64,000 bases of DNA from Zelopaecilomyces penicillatus (Eukaryota; Ascomycota; Sordariomycetes; Hypocreales; Pseudodiploosporaceae). Under the pieces are notes generated by a model. It was given only the letters and a program-made list of their open reading frames with translations, was not told the origin of the DNA and did not search any database. The position numbers were made by a program, and so were the translations under genes. Positions 36,101 to 50,334 of this stretch are shown in pieces; position 1 is the stretch's first letter; every line of letters begins with the position of its first letter. The stretch spans positions 2,108,001 to 2,172,000 of the forward strand of contig VCCP01000003.1 in assembly GCA_005765155.1 (NCBI GenBank), in the 5' to 3' direction.

Positions 36101-37096
36101 AATTATTTATTAGAAATATTTTATTTTAATAAATAAATCTTTATTAAAAGTTCTTAATAAATATTTTTTATTTTAAAAGAGTTTTAAATAATAAAATCTA
36201 TTAAAAGTTAAGATTTAATTAAATAAGATTTAAATATTTTAATATAAATAAGAATCTTTATAGAATCTTTTTATATATTTAATTTATTATTAATTAAGAG
36301 TTAAATTATAAATAATTTTAATAAAGTTTTATAAATAGATATTTTTTAAGATTAAATAATTAAATTTAAAAAGGATTTTAATAAGTTCTTAAATAATAAT
36401 AATTAAGGCTTTAATAATAAATATAATATAAAGCTAGATATTATTTCCTTTAAATATTAAATTAATAAATAATAATAATATAATTATTATTAAAATAATT
36501 TTAAAGATTATAAATTCTTTTTATTATAAAGAATTTTAATAGATATTAAATAATTAATAGTTTTTTATTAAAATTATTATAAAGATAAGAATTTAAATAA
36601 AAATAGATTTAATTATTAAAATAGATATTATTAAATAATTTCAAAGTTCTTTTTTTTTTATTAATATAAAGATTTTATATTAATTATAAAAGGCTATTTC
36701 TTTAATATTATAGGTTATAAATAATCTTTAATTACTAATTAAAATAACAATATAAGATTATATTTTAAAATTAATAATACTTTCTATATCTATCTTTATT
36801 AATAATAACTCCTTTTATATAAAAAGGATTTATTAATTTAAGATTATTTAAAAAAATAAACTTAAAATAATAAAATATTATATTAAGCTTATTATTATAA
36901 TTAAGATTAATTATAAAATTAAATATATATTAATTATAAAATCTTAAAGAATAGTATTTTTAATTATTAAAAATATTATTAATATTAATCTTAATTAAAT
37001 TAATTAATTTTTTATTATTTAATAATATTAATTCTTTAATAATTATAAATTTATTAATTATATAATTATAAGATTAATTAATTTATATAATATAAG
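33150..37096. other. AT-rich RIP-decayed DNA, unidentified
   Basis: Nearly 4 kb of very AT-rich sequence between the gene island and element B, with stops in all frames. Lysine/asparagine-rich stretches on the plus strand (34600-35400) may be an old transposon reading frame, but no motif can be named. It holds a short tandem repeat at 34121-34247. CA and TG are nearly absent, so it appears old and fully RIP-mutated. Confidence 0.55.
34121..34247. repeat. AAATAAATT-type tandem repeat
   Basis: About a dozen direct copies of a 9-10 bp unit (TTAAATAAA), with a few copies carrying single changes (ACTAAATAAA, TTAAATAGA, TTCAATAAA). Confidence 0.85.
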
Positions 37097-37100
37097 CTAT

Positions 37101-37496
37101 TTTAATAACTAGGTTAAATATACTCTTTTATTAATTGATTAAGCTATAGCTATATAAGCTATACTTAAGGGGATTAAACTATATAAATAGATAGACTATA
37201 CCCAGGCTATTTAAATAAACAGATATCATTAAATTAAAGTTTTTTCTTTCCCTTTTATCTAAGAATTTTCTAGTATATTTAAAAGACTAGCTATTAAAAA
37301 GCTATCTTCTTTATTTAATTAATTATAGGATAATTAATGAATCCCTTAAGTTTAATTTATTATATTACTGCTTTATAGCTTTTTTTATTTATTTAATCCT
37401 TATAGATTATACTAGCTATGTAGCTATCTTAAAATTATTCTATAGTTTTATAGATAGTATTAATATTATTATATATATTACTTTCTTCTTATTAAA
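37101..37496 (+). repeat. 5' LTR of element B
   Basis: 396 bp, TTTAATAACTAGG to CTTATTAAA. Reverse complement of the A LTRs; aligns with 49935-50330. Confidence 0.9.
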
Positions 37497-40400
37497 ACTA
37501 ATAATTAAAATAAAAGGATATCTTATTTACTTTATTATTAAAAGGATTATTTAATATTAGATTAATAATATAATATATTTAAGAGTATTTTTAAGCTATT
37601 ATAAGGATTAATCTAAGAAGAATTATTATAAATACTCTTATAAAACCTTTTAATTAATATAATTAAGAGATACCTTTAAAAATAATAATTTAAAAATCTA
37701 GAAATAAAAGAATTAAGCTTATTTATTAAAAGACTTAAAGTCTATAAAGCAAGGATATTATATACTATCTTAATTAAATAATAAGGTATTATTAATTTCT
37801 TTTTATTAGAATCTAATATTATAAAATATTAAATTATTAAAAGAAGAAATAAGAAAATATTTAATTCTAAGATAAGCTTTTATTTAGAATATATATAAAA
37901 GATAATTTATATATTAAATATTAGATTAAAAAGATAGAATATCTTAAATTTATTAATTTTACTTAATTAAAATATAAATAAATATAAAAAGAATTATTAT
38001 AGATAATTAATTTATATAGCTTTTAATATTAATTATTTAATTAATAATAAATAATATTAATTATATATTAACCCTTAGTTTTATTTTTTTATATTATAGA
38101 TTAATAATTTAATAATTTAGTTAATCTTAAGAAATATTTTTATCACTTTTCTTTTTTTATAGATCTTATTTTTAATATTAAAAAAGCTTTTTATTTAAAA
38201 ATAATCTTAGTATTTTAAAAATAAGATATTATTTAATTATAATAATATAAGAATTATTATCCTTAATTTAAATATAATATCTATCCTTAAAGAAAAGGTT
38301 TTATATTAATACTAGGATATAATTAATAAGATATTATTATATAAGAATTAAGATAATTCCTTTTTAGATTAGATATTTAAATACCTTTATAATAAAAAGC
38401 CTTTATTATTATTTAATCTTTTTAATATACTATTAGACTTTAATTTAAATAGATATTCTTTATATTAAAAAAGAAAATCTTTAAATAGCTTTAATTCTAT
38501 TATTAAAATTATTACTTTTAAGATTATTACCCTTAATATCCTTATTTTAAGTATTCTTTTATCTAATATAATATTTATTATAAATTTTAATAACTCTTCT
38601 TTTAATAGATTAGGCTTATAATTAATTAATTAATTAAAAGATAATATTATTAAGAGTTTTTAATAAAATATTATTAAGATTAATATTACTCTCCTTAATA
38701 ATCTTAAGGATATCTTTATTATAAATAAATCTAAGAGATATATTATTAACCTTAAGTTTATTAAATACTTTAATAGGATTAATATTATTAAATACCTTTT
38801 AAGCTATAAGCTTAAGATAAAAGATAATAATATAATTAATAAAAAGAAATATAATTATTTTATATATTATATAATTAATATTTATAAAGATATTATTTAA
38901 GGATTTATTTATAATCTCTTATAAATAAAAGCTAAAAAAATATTAAAGAATTATTTCTTTAAAAAAGATTTATAATAATTAAGATTATATAAAGATTATT
39001 TAAAAATACTTAAATAATAATATTTAAAATCTATTAAAGATATTTTAGATTAATTTAATAGATATAGATTTTATACTTTTTAATATAATTTAAATTAAAA
39101 GGATTTAAAATTATTATTTTATATATTATATAAGACTATATTAATAAGGCTTTTTATTAAGGTTGTTTAAATAAATTCTATTAATAATCCCTATAAACTT
39201 AAGAAGATATTATATAAATAGCTTTAAGGATATTTTAATAATTAAGTAATTATTAAATTAGTTATTAAATAATATAAGATTTCTAATAATTTTAGGAATT
39301 AGATAAATATAATTACTATTAAGATAATATTTAATTAAATTATTATAATAAAGAATCTGGTTATATAGGATCTTTATTTTAAAGAAAAGTTCTTTTTAAT
39401 TATTATTAAAACTATACCCCTTAAAACTAAGCTAATAGATATAAAAAAATTAATTAAGCTTATTAATAATCTTAAGATTAATATAGCTATTAAGAAAGAT
39501 ATTATTTAAATAATTATTAAAATATAGATAGATATTAATATATATATTAATAAGGATTTATAATATAAAAGCTTAATAAGTTTTTTATTTAATTAAATAA
39601 TATTTAATTTTAATAATAATAAGGATTTTAATATCTTCTTCCTTTAAGGGAGATAAAATAAAAAGAATTATTAATATTATAACTTATTAAGCTATTTTCC
39701 CTTTTATTATAATAAATTAATATATAATATTAAACTTAAATTCTATATATATAATTTATATATTAAGATATTAAATCTAGGATATATTATAAGCTAAAGT
39801 ATAATTCCTTTTATTATTATATAATAGTTCTTTAAGATAAAAGAATATTATTAAAAGCTTATAATAACTTAGATTATTAATTTCTTTAATTATATAATTA
39901 TATCCCTTATCCCTTTAATTAAAGCTAAAGCTTTTTAATACTTTAAATAAGTATTAAATAAATATAAAGATATAATCTTTAAAAAATATATCTCTTATCT
40001 AAGCCTTAAATAATAGCTTATAAAGTTATAATACTTAAATATTATATCTAATAAAAATATAATCTAAATTTCTTTTATATTACTTTTTTAATATAAAGAT
40101 ATAAAGAATTAAATAATATTAATATATATAATTAATATAAATACTAATAAAAGAAAGAGATAAAGGGATAATAATAAAGAATTAATTAAATCTTTGATTA
40201 TTATATATTACAAGCCTACTCTTAAGGCTATCTTAATATTAAATAGGATAATATTTTCTAATTTAATAATTATATCTAAGAATATATTATAAATAATAAA
40301 TTAAAATATAAGATTTCCTTATTATTAATTAAAATTAAAAAAGATCTTATTTATAAAGATAATTATTATATTATTTTATAAATTAATTAATCTTAATCCA

Positions 40401-41700
40401 GAGCTTAAGATAATTATAAGCTAAGATCTATTAAATTAAGCTAAAGATATAATAAAAGTCCTTTATATTCTTAGAAATAGATTAAATAATCTTATATCTT
40501 TAATAAAGCTAAAGAATATAATAGGAGTAATTTAAGTTTATTTATAAATAAGATATAATAAAGCCTTTTTTAATAAATTAATTAAATAATTATATATTAG
40601 TATTATAGCTATAATTAAAATATAAGAAAAAGCCTCTTTTAATTATAGTTAATATTAAATAATATTATTTAATTAAGATTAAAATAATATAAATCTATTA
40701 AACTTATATTATTTCTATATTCTAAAATTAATTAAAGATAATCTTTATAATAATATAAGCTTCTCTTTTAATAAGATACCTTATAAGATTATTTAAATAT
40801 ACTTAGATAGCTATTAATTATTAAATATAGAATAAATACTTAAGATTTAAATTAGAATTAATTCTTAAAAAAAGAAAATAATAAATATATTTATTAATTT
40901 AAGCTTTAAAAGTAATATAATCTTAAAATTATTAATTAAGAAATATAGAGTTAAATATAATCTAATTAAGATTAAAATAATATTATTCTCTAAATAAACT
41001 ATTTAAATAATTAAAGAAATAAAGGTTTAATTCTATATAGGAATCATTTAAATATTCACTTACCTATATATAATATTAAATAGAGTTATATTATCCTTTA
41101 TCCTAAGGATACTATTTATTAAAATAATTAAGCTATTATTTAATTATTCTTAGAAAGGTAAAGATTTATATATATAGTATTAAATAAGATAAATATAAAT
41201 AATTACTTTTATTATAAATATTATTTATTAAGAATAAAATAAATCTAATTCCTTAAAAAATTAAATATTAATTATATTATTAAAGGTATAATTAATAATA
41301 AGGAATTAATTAATCTAGAATAGCTTCTTAAGGATAATAAAAAAATATTAATAAAACTTATTTTTAATAATAATAAAATAATTATTAAATATATATTAAT
41401 AGTGTTTATAAAGCAATATATTAAAGCTTTAAAAGCAGCTAAGGTTAAATTAAACTTTTAAAGAAAAAGAAAAAATCTAAAAGAAAGAGAATATATTAAT
41501 TATATAATCTTTTTAAGGTATATATCTATATCTTATATAAGAAAAAGGCTAATAAAATTAATCCTATTAATAATATTCCTTTAAATAGATTTATATTTAA
41601 TAATAATCTATTTAAAAAAATAAAAAAATAAAAGGAAATAAAAAAAAGAATTAATCTAGATATATTCTTTATTAAATATATTACCCTAAAGTTCTTTAAT
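37497..41700 (+). pseudogene. element B gag and 5' pol region
   Basis: Internal region from the 5' LTR to the start of recognisable RT. By position it should hold gag and protease. A Lys/Ala/Arg-rich stretch at about 41430-41480 (ALKAAKVKL-like) may be nucleic-acid binding. No intact frame and no zinc knuckle could be confirmed. It equals the A segment 16545-20778 in length (about 4.2 kb). Confidence 0.5.
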
Positions 41701-41749
41701 ATATTTAAGGGATCCTAATTCTATAAAGAATACCTTAAGAAAATCCTCT

Positions 41750-44100
41750 TTTAAACTAAGGATATATTAACCTAATAAAAAATTAATATTTTCTTAAAGA
41801 TCCTTTATAATAAAGAATAGGCTTTATTTTAATAATTTAAAGAAAATAGAATATTTAATCTATTAATTATATCTTTTTAAATTATTAAAGTAATTCCTTA
41901 TTTAACCTAATAGATGTATTCTATCCTTATTTTATAAGGATTAAAAGTAAAAGCTATAGAATTACTAAAGATATACTTTAAGAATTATATATTAAAAGAA
42001 TCTTATATTATCCTATAAAAATTAATATTTCTTTATTAAAAAAAAGAATAAAAAGCTTTATTTAATTAATATTATTATAAAATATAATACTATTATTCTT
42101 AAAGATATATTTATCCCTTTTAATATTAATTCCTTTAATAAAGATTTCTTTATATATATTATACTCTTATTATTAGATTTCTTTTTTAATTATAATTAAA
42201 TCCTATTAAATAAAAAAAGTAAAGATCTTATTATATTTTCTTTTATTATTAATCTTTTAAGGATATATATACTCTCTTAAAATATTATAAATTCTATAGT
42301 TTAATTTATAAGAATTATAATTTAGATATTATTTAATCTTATCCTAGATATCTATAAACCTTTTTTTAATAATATTATTATATATAAGCTATAATCTATT
42401 TATAATAATAAAAAGATTCTTCTTAGAATATAAAAATATATACTTAAGTATTTATAAAACCTTAATAAAATCCTTCTTAATATTAAGCTCTTTAAATATA
42501 TAATATTAAAAGGGAAATTAAGATATTATTAAAATATAATTATTATTATTAGATTTCTTTATAGGATATCTAAAAAAAAATCAGCTAAAAAGAAAATTAT
42601 TAAGATCCTAAAATAGCTTATCTATTATAATATAATAAATATTAAGGCCTTTCTTAGGCTTATTAATTATTATTAAATTTAGATATATAATTTTATTATT
42701 ATTACTCTCTCTTTTATTACCCTATTATAAAAGAAAGCCTCTTAAAAATAAAAAGGATTATAATTAAAGATAATAACTAAGCTTAGAAATATAATAATAA
42801 TTATCCCTATTTTAATATTATTTAATCTTTCTAGAAAGAGTAAAGAAATTATATTTATAATAGATATTAGCCTTAAAGGATAGGGAATAGTTTTAATATA
42901 AATTTTAAATAGGTAATAATATTTAATTAGGTTTAAAAGTAATTATTAGAATAAGATTAAATATAATTATAATATAATAAAATAAGAGTATAAGGCTATT
43001 CTCTTTATATTTTAAAGGCTTAAAGGATATATCTATAATATATAATTTACTTTAAAGATAAATATATATATCCTTATATATTAGCTTAATAATACTATTT
43101 ATAATATATTAGATAATCTTATTATTTATTAAATTAATTATATTATATTATTTGATTTTATTATTAAATATATTCCTAGGAAAAATAATAATATAATAGA
43201 TAGACTTTCTTAAAAAGGATTAAAGCTATTTAATTAAATAAATACTAAAATTAAAAAGGATTTAAAGGATATAATTAATATATATTTTAAATTAATATAA
43301 TTAAATATATTAAAATCTAGATATTCTATAAAATCCTAATAGATTATTAGATTCTTATATTTATTAAAAAGATGATTTAATCTTAATAAAGTATAATTTA
43401 AAATACTATATTAAAAAGCCTAAAGATTCTTTATTAAGGATAAAAAACTTTAACTAAAACCAATCTATAAAAGAAACCATTCTATATTAATTATAAATAA
43501 TTTATTTATCTATAAAAAATTAATAATAAACTATTATATAGCTTAAGGGTATAAAAATAAAATAATTATCTTTAAAACTCTTTTTAATAAATATTATTAA
43601 GGAAAGATATAGAATAATATTTTCTAGGTATAGTTTATTATCCTAAGTATTAAAAATTTATATTATAATAAAGTAAAGAATCAGTAATTCTAATATTATT
43701 TAAATAATTAATATTAAAAGTATACTTTAATTTATAATATATACTATTTAATTATAATATAAACTTTCTTATAAAAGCTTATTATAATTTAATTAAATAG
43801 ATAAAAGTTTAATTAATATAATAAATTAATTTAAGGGCTATAATTAGATTTATTATAATCTTAATATAATAATATAGATTTATATTTTATATAATTATTA
43901 ATAATAAATCTAAAATAAAAAGGCTTCTTTTTTAAATATTATTTAATTAAGATATAAAATATATTTAAATATCTAGATATAATCTTATAATTAATTTTAT
44001 AATTAAAATTAATTATTAAAGCCTTATATTTATAATAATAAAGATATTAAAAGAGGATTTTAAATAAATAAGATATTTTAAAGTAGTTATCCTTATAAAT
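41750..44100 (+). pseudogene. element B pol (RT-RNase H-integrase)
   Basis: In one plus-strand frame: RT with NSFNKDFFIYIILLLLDFF-like residues (about 42130-42195) and the catalytic box DIYKPFFNNIIIYK at 42347-42388; RNase H starting FIIDISLKG at 42854, YNYNIIK.EYKAILF.F near 42960-43005; and the domain end IPRKNNNIIDRLS ending about 43210. The three motifs are exactly in the same frame (offsets of 507 and 828 bases), with only TAA/TAG interruptions where Gln or Trp is usual. Integrase-like sequence follows at about 43450-44100 but is weakly preserved. The two catalytic Asp of the RT box read as Asn, as expected from G-to-A mutation. Confidence 0.85.
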
Positions 44101-47100
44101 AGAATTATAATTAAATTATCCTATAGCTTCTCTATCTTTTATTTTATATATAGGTATAACCCTATTTTATTATTTAAAATCGAATTTTTAATATAAAAGC
44201 TTATTAATTAGGATACTATTATTAATATTAAGGATTTATTTAAATCTTATATCTAAATATTAAAAAAAAGATTAAAAGATATAATAAAGGCTAAAGAAAA
44301 GATAATTAACTTTAAAAAGAAGCTAATAATAAAAATAAATATTATTAATAAATATATATTTTAATTCAAATATAATTAATTAATATTAAATAATCTAATA
44401 CTTATATATAATATATTTAAGAAATAGAATAAATCTTATATAATAAAGATAATAATATATTAATATAGTTTATATTAGATTACTTTATAAATAGATATTA
44501 TTACAGTATATATACTTTATATAATAAATAGGATTCTCCTAGATAAGATCTATTCTAAAAACTATTTAAAGAAATTTATTAAAGATAAGTATAATTAATA
44601 AATATCTAATATTAATATATAGCTCTTTAAACCTAAAGATAAATAAGAATTATATAAGGAAAAGAAAGAGCTAGAACTATTACACCCTTTTATATACTTT
44701 AACTTATTTATTAATTAAATAATACCCTAAGACTTTAACTTTAATATTAATCTTAAAAAAGATTTCCTAGATTTATTATTAGCTATTAAACCTTAATTTA
44801 AAATTATAATCTCTAGTTTAATCTAATATTAAAAGAGTATATATTAATTATATTTACTCTAAATATATATATAACTTCTTATATACTTAAATTAAGGATT
44901 TTCTAGCTTAAATTCTATTTAAAAATTCTTAATAAAAAGGATTTTAATAATATTTTTTAAAAGATATAATAAATTTTACTTTTTATATATAATATTCTAT
45001 TATTAATATATAAACTAATTATATTAAATTAATTATAATAAATAATTAATATTCTTAAATCTTAATTATAATAATTAAACTATTCTTATATTAATAATTA
45101 AATAATCCTTATTAATCTTATTTTTTTATAATGTTTTCTTAATCTATATTAATCTAATTTTATTATATCTTTAAATATAGATTTATTCTTAAATCTATTT
45201 TATATTTATATTAATTAAGGTTAAATAAAGCTTATATTTATATACCTAAAACCTTTTCTTTTATTCTAGAAAACTTATTAAATTCTTATTAAAAATAAGA
45301 GTTCTTATAAATTATTTTAAATTTATAATACTATCTCTCTTTAATCTTCTTATTTATATAATTTTCTTTTTTATTTAATTATAGATATATTTTATAATAC
45401 TATATTATAATAATTATATTCTTATATCATTTTATTTTATTTTATAAAAGATTAATTAACATCTTTAAAATTAATTTATTTATTAATATTAAATTATTTA
45501 TAATATATAATTAATATTATTATTCTAAAACTAATTTACTTTATTCTTTTTAAATTAAACCTATATCCTAATAATTAAGGAATTATTTAATTCTATTTAT
45601 ATCTATTAAATCCTATTAGGGTTTTCTTTTATTATCTTATCTATATCTTATATTATTATATACCTAACCCTTAAAATTAATAATTAATATTTTTATAAAT
45701 AAGGAATAATAGATATATTTAAGAAATCTAGAATAATTAATCTCTTTAAATCTTTAATTTAATTCTTTTCTAAGAAAATTATTTACTTTCCCTTATCCTT
45801 TAGCTTAAATTAATAGCTATAAAATCCTTTTTATCTATAATCTATATATCTATTCTATTTATAATTTAAATAATATTTATTATACTTACCTAAAATTAAA
45901 ATATATAGATAATATAATTATATAATATACTCTTTAATAGCTATAATAATAATTAAAAAGGATTATATATAATAGAAATATAGGATTAGATTAATAACCC
46001 TATAATAATTAATAAATAAAGAATAGATCCTCTTTTTTTATTTTATTAAGGTATTAAAGAAATATTTATAAATATACCTTATTTTAATTAATATAAATAT
46101 AAGATAAGGTATTTAGGTTTTTATAATAGATTTTAATATAAAATATTCTTAAATATTATAAAGATTATCTTCTTAAAAGTATTATTTAAGATTTTAATTT
46201 TTAATTAATTATATAAAAGTATTAAATATATTTTTTATAAACTTAATAATAAAGAATACCTTATAATAAAAAGAGTAATTTATTTAATCTATATTTATTC
46301 TCTTTAAAATCTATATTTTAAATATTATTTAAATTTAAAAATAGGAAAGAGGATTAATATTAATTTATAAAGATTAAATAATATTAAATTAAAAAGGCTT
46401 TATAATTTATTATTATTTTTATTATAAAAGATAATTTAATACTATTAAAAAACTTAATATAACTATTTTATAATAAAATAATTTTATAAATAATTGTATT
46501 ATATAGAATAATTATATTTATAATAGAATTAATATTAAGGAATTAAAAATAAATATTATCTTAATTAATTTCTATAATTAAATAATACCTATATTAAAAA
46601 TTTAAAGAGAATAAAAGATAGATTAATAATTCTAAAGTTAAAAGAGTTAAATTATAAGATAAAAAAGGAAAAGTTATAAAAGCTAGGAGATAACCCCTCT
46701 AAAAAGTATATAAATAAAAATATATATTATATATTAACTATAAATTATTATTAAAAATAATAAAAAGCTATACTTTAAAGAAAGAGCTATTTATAATAAA
46801 AGATATCTTTAATTAAGTGATTATATATAATTATAAAGAGTTATTAATTTAAACCCTTATATACTTATAAAGCTTTCTTTTATAAAGAGATATTTTATAT
46901 ATATCACTCTCTTTTATTTTTATTATCTCTCTTAATATTTATATTATCTTATTTTATTCTTTTAATCTCTATTATTATTTAATTATACCCTTATCTAACT
47001 TTTTATTAATATATAATATTAAAATAATAAAGAACTTTTAGAATATTTATACCATTTCTTCAAATAAATATTAAAAATATAAGCCTTATTATTATTATAA

Positions 47101-49934
47101 AAGTAATATAGCTTAAAGAAGATATAGATTTATTTTATAAATATACTAATAAATATATTATATTTATAATAAACTTAGGGTTTTTTAAATAACTCTATTT
47201 TATAATCTCTTAATAAGATTAACTTAATCTATTATTAACCCTCTCTTAGAATTTTAATATAAATACCTTAAATTTAATAATATATAGCCTTATCTTTATT
47301 ATATAGCTATTTCCTTAAGGCTTATAAAGATAGAACTAGAATAATTATTTAATTAAGCTTTATTAATTATTATATATATTAAAGAATAAAGATTAGGCTA
47401 TTAATTTTATATTATATCTTTTATTTTAAATTATACTTTATAATATCTTTAATAATATATTTATAGCCTTTAAAATAATATATATTTTTAAATTAAAAGA
47501 ATACTTTTATATATATATTTTGATAAGAGGAAAACAATACATACAACAACACCAACACCACCCACAGAACTGCAGGGTGATTTTAGGGTAGTTGTATAGC
47601 CAGTGTAGTCCGCAAGGATTGAAAAGGCAAGAAAAGCCATAAAGCAGCGATATAATGAATTGAACTTGAGGGATCAATTAATCATCCCATAACTGATCAG
47701 ATAAAGAAGATAGCTTTTTAATAGCTAGTCTTTTGAATACACTGGAAAATTCTTGGGTAGAAGGGGGGAAAAAAACTTGAATTCGATAATATCTGCCTGT
47801 TCAAATAGCCCGGGTATAGCCTATCTACTTATATAGTTCAATCCCCCTAAGTGCAGCTTATATAGCTATAGCTTAGTTAACTAGTAAAGGGGTATATTTA
47901 ACCCAGCCATTAAAATATAAATCTCTTTAATATTTTATATAAGTTTAGATTTTATAATTATTTAATATTTAATACCTATAATTATTTTAATAGATTAATT
48001 ATCTTCTATAAGAATATATTTAATAAATAATTCTTTATTAGATTTATTAATTATAAGAATATATATTAATATTCCTTTATTTAAGATTAATTTAAAGGCT
48101 AGCTTTATATCTTTAATTTATAAATAAATAAATAAATATATTATATTAAAGAGTTTATATATCTTTAAAAATAAATATTTTATAAGCTTAATCTCTTTTA
48201 TAATTTTATATTTATTATTATTTTATATATAAAATAAATATAAGATTAAAAGTATAATTATTTATCTTTCTTTTAGATTTATATTATTATTAAAGGATTA
48301 ATTAGATTTTACTCTTATCTTAATTAGATTAAAGAAGATTTAAATAAGATTAAATAATCTTATAATAATATATTTTACTTATTCTTTAATAATCTTTTTT
48401 ATTTATTATTAAAAGATTAATATTTATTTAATAATTTAAATTAATCTATATTTAATTATATACTTAAAATAAAGAATATTATATTATATCTTATTATTAA
48501 TAAATTAAATATAATTAAATACTTATAAAGCTTTTATTATACTATCTTATAAAATCTTAATAATTAAATAATTTATAATTAAAATATAAATAAAGTATTT
48601 TATTTTATTTATTTAAAAGATACTATACTATTCTTAATTAATAGATATATCTTCTTTACATTATATAATAACTCTAAAATCTTTTATATATCTATAAAAG
48701 ATAGCCTATTTATACTATTTATATAGACTATTATAATACTATTTATTTACCTTATTAAAGTATAGAAACCTATACTCTTTAAAGCTATTATTAATTAATA
48801 ATTAAATAATAAATTTAAGTATAATAAGATAATTAAACCTAAAATAATTAAGATTATTAATATGATTATTATTAAAGAAATTAAATTAATTATAATTTAA
48901 TTTAATAATAATTAAATAATAATACCTTAATAATATTTTTTAAGAGTTAATAGGAATAGGTTATTTATTATTTATTTAATTTTTAAGCTTTTATTTAGAT
49001 TTAATTTATTTATATATAATAATATTAAAAATATTTAAGGATTATTTAATTAAGATTTATTAAATAAGGAATTAAAATCTATATTAATATAGCTTATATT
49101 ATATTTAAACCCTTAAAAATAGATTATCTTTAAAAAGTAAATAATTAAATTAGTTTCTTTAAATACCCTTATAATTAATTTAGATAAGGATATTAATACT
49201 TTTAAGGATATTATTATAACCCTAAAACGATTTATTAATAGGAATCTAAATAAGATATCTTAATTAAATAATAAATATCTTTTTTATAAGTAAACTAATC
49301 CTTTTAATAGAGAAAAGGGAAATCTAAAGAAAAAGTAAAGGAGCTAATAAAAAGAATTAAACCCTTAGCCCTCTTTATATTATATATTATTAATTTAATC
49401 TATAAGATATAAAAGAGAGATTATTATTTAAATAGATATTAGTTTATCTTTATAATATTTAAAAGTAATAAGGTATATTATAACTATTAAATTTATTAAG
49501 AAAATAGATAATATATTTCTTATTAAAAGGCTTATATTATATATTAAATATTTTAATAATTATATTAATCTCTATTTTAATAAAATAATTATAAAAGGGA
49601 TCCTTTAATATATTAAGAAGATAATAAAAGCTTTCTTTAATAATCTAGTAATTTAAGCTATTTAATCTAGTAGATTTAAATATTATATTATATAAATATA
49701 ATTAATAATATCTCTATCTATAGATTAAATAATAAAATTAAATACTTTAAGGATATTAAAAGAGCTAAAGGAATTAAATATTAAAAGAATACTTAATTAA
49801 GAATAAATAAGATAAAAGAAATAAAATATATATATATAGGTATCTGAAGATTATATTTAAATATTATTACTTAATTAATTATAAATATTATCTAATTTAA
49901 TAATAGGGTTATCTTTAATATTTATTAGAAGGAT
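44101..49934. other. 3' region of element B, function unassigned
   Basis: More than 5 kb between integrase and the 3' LTR, shared with A (1983-6800, inverse). Typical fungal Ty3/gypsy elements end soon after integrase. No domain was recognised on either strand. It includes the solo LTR at 47518-47914. Just before the 3' LTR the sequence TTAGAAGGAT (49925-49934) is a weak polypurine-tract candidate. Confidence 0.5.
47518..47914 (-). repeat. solo LTR of the A/B family, little mutated
   Basis: 397 bp, TTTGATAAGAGG to CCAGCCATTAAA, flanked by ATAT at 47514-47517 and 47915-47918. The empty site is visible at about 3880-3895 in element A. It keeps many C, CA and CG sites (ACATACAACAACACC, CAGAACTGCAGGGTG, CCGCAAGG) lost in all other copies, so it best represents the original LTR. 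Its orientation is that of A, opposite to the host element B. Confidence 0.93.
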
Positions 49935-50330
49935 TTTAATAACTAGGTTAAATATACCCCTTTATTAATTAATTAAGCTATAATTATATAAGCTATATTT
50001 AAAGGGATTAAACTATATAAATAAATAGGCTATACTTAGGCTATTTAAATAAATAAATACTATTAAATTAAAGTTTTTTCTCTTCTTTTTATTTAAGAAT
50101 TTTCTAATATATTTAAAAGACTAGCTATTAAAAAGCTATCTTTTTTATTTAATTAATTATAGGATAATTAATTAATCCCTTAAGTTTAATTTATTATATT
50201 ACTGCTTTATAGCTTTTCTTACCTATTTAATCCTTATAGATTATATTAGTTATATAGCTACCCTAAAATCACCCTATAGTTCTATAGGTAGTATTAGTAT
50301 TATTATATATATTGCCTTCCCTTTATTAAA
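49935..50330 (+). repeat. 3' LTR of element B
   Basis: 396 bp, TTTAATAACTAGG to CCCTTTATTAAA. Followed by target copy CTAT at 50331-50334. Confidence 0.9.
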
Positions 50331-50334
50331 CTAT

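Larger units (their letters stand above)
37101..50330 (+). mobile_element. Ty3/gypsy-type LTR retrotransposon B (same family as A)
   Basis: LTRs at 37101-37496 and 49935-50330, flanked by CTAT at 37097-37100 and 50331-50334. Coding on the plus strand, inverse to A, with which it aligns from end to end. It contains a solo LTR of its own family at 47518-47914; without it B is about 12.8 kb. Pol is better preserved than in A (no RT-RNase H deletion). The flanks of A and B differ and each has its own target duplication, so these are two separate insertions, not one duplicated segment. Confidence 0.9.

Noticed and set aside
47518..47914. Non-autonomous MITE, suggested by short inverted ends and solitary position
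   Set aside because: The same sequence bounds elements A and B as paired direct repeats next to gypsy pol sequence, so it is an LTR.
1591..50330. Large inverted duplication (1591-21175 against 37101-50330) as a giant palindrome or chromosomal rearrangement
   Set aside because: Each arm is bounded by its own LTRs and its own 4-bp target duplication and the outer flanks differ, so these are two independent insertions of one element family in opposite directions.
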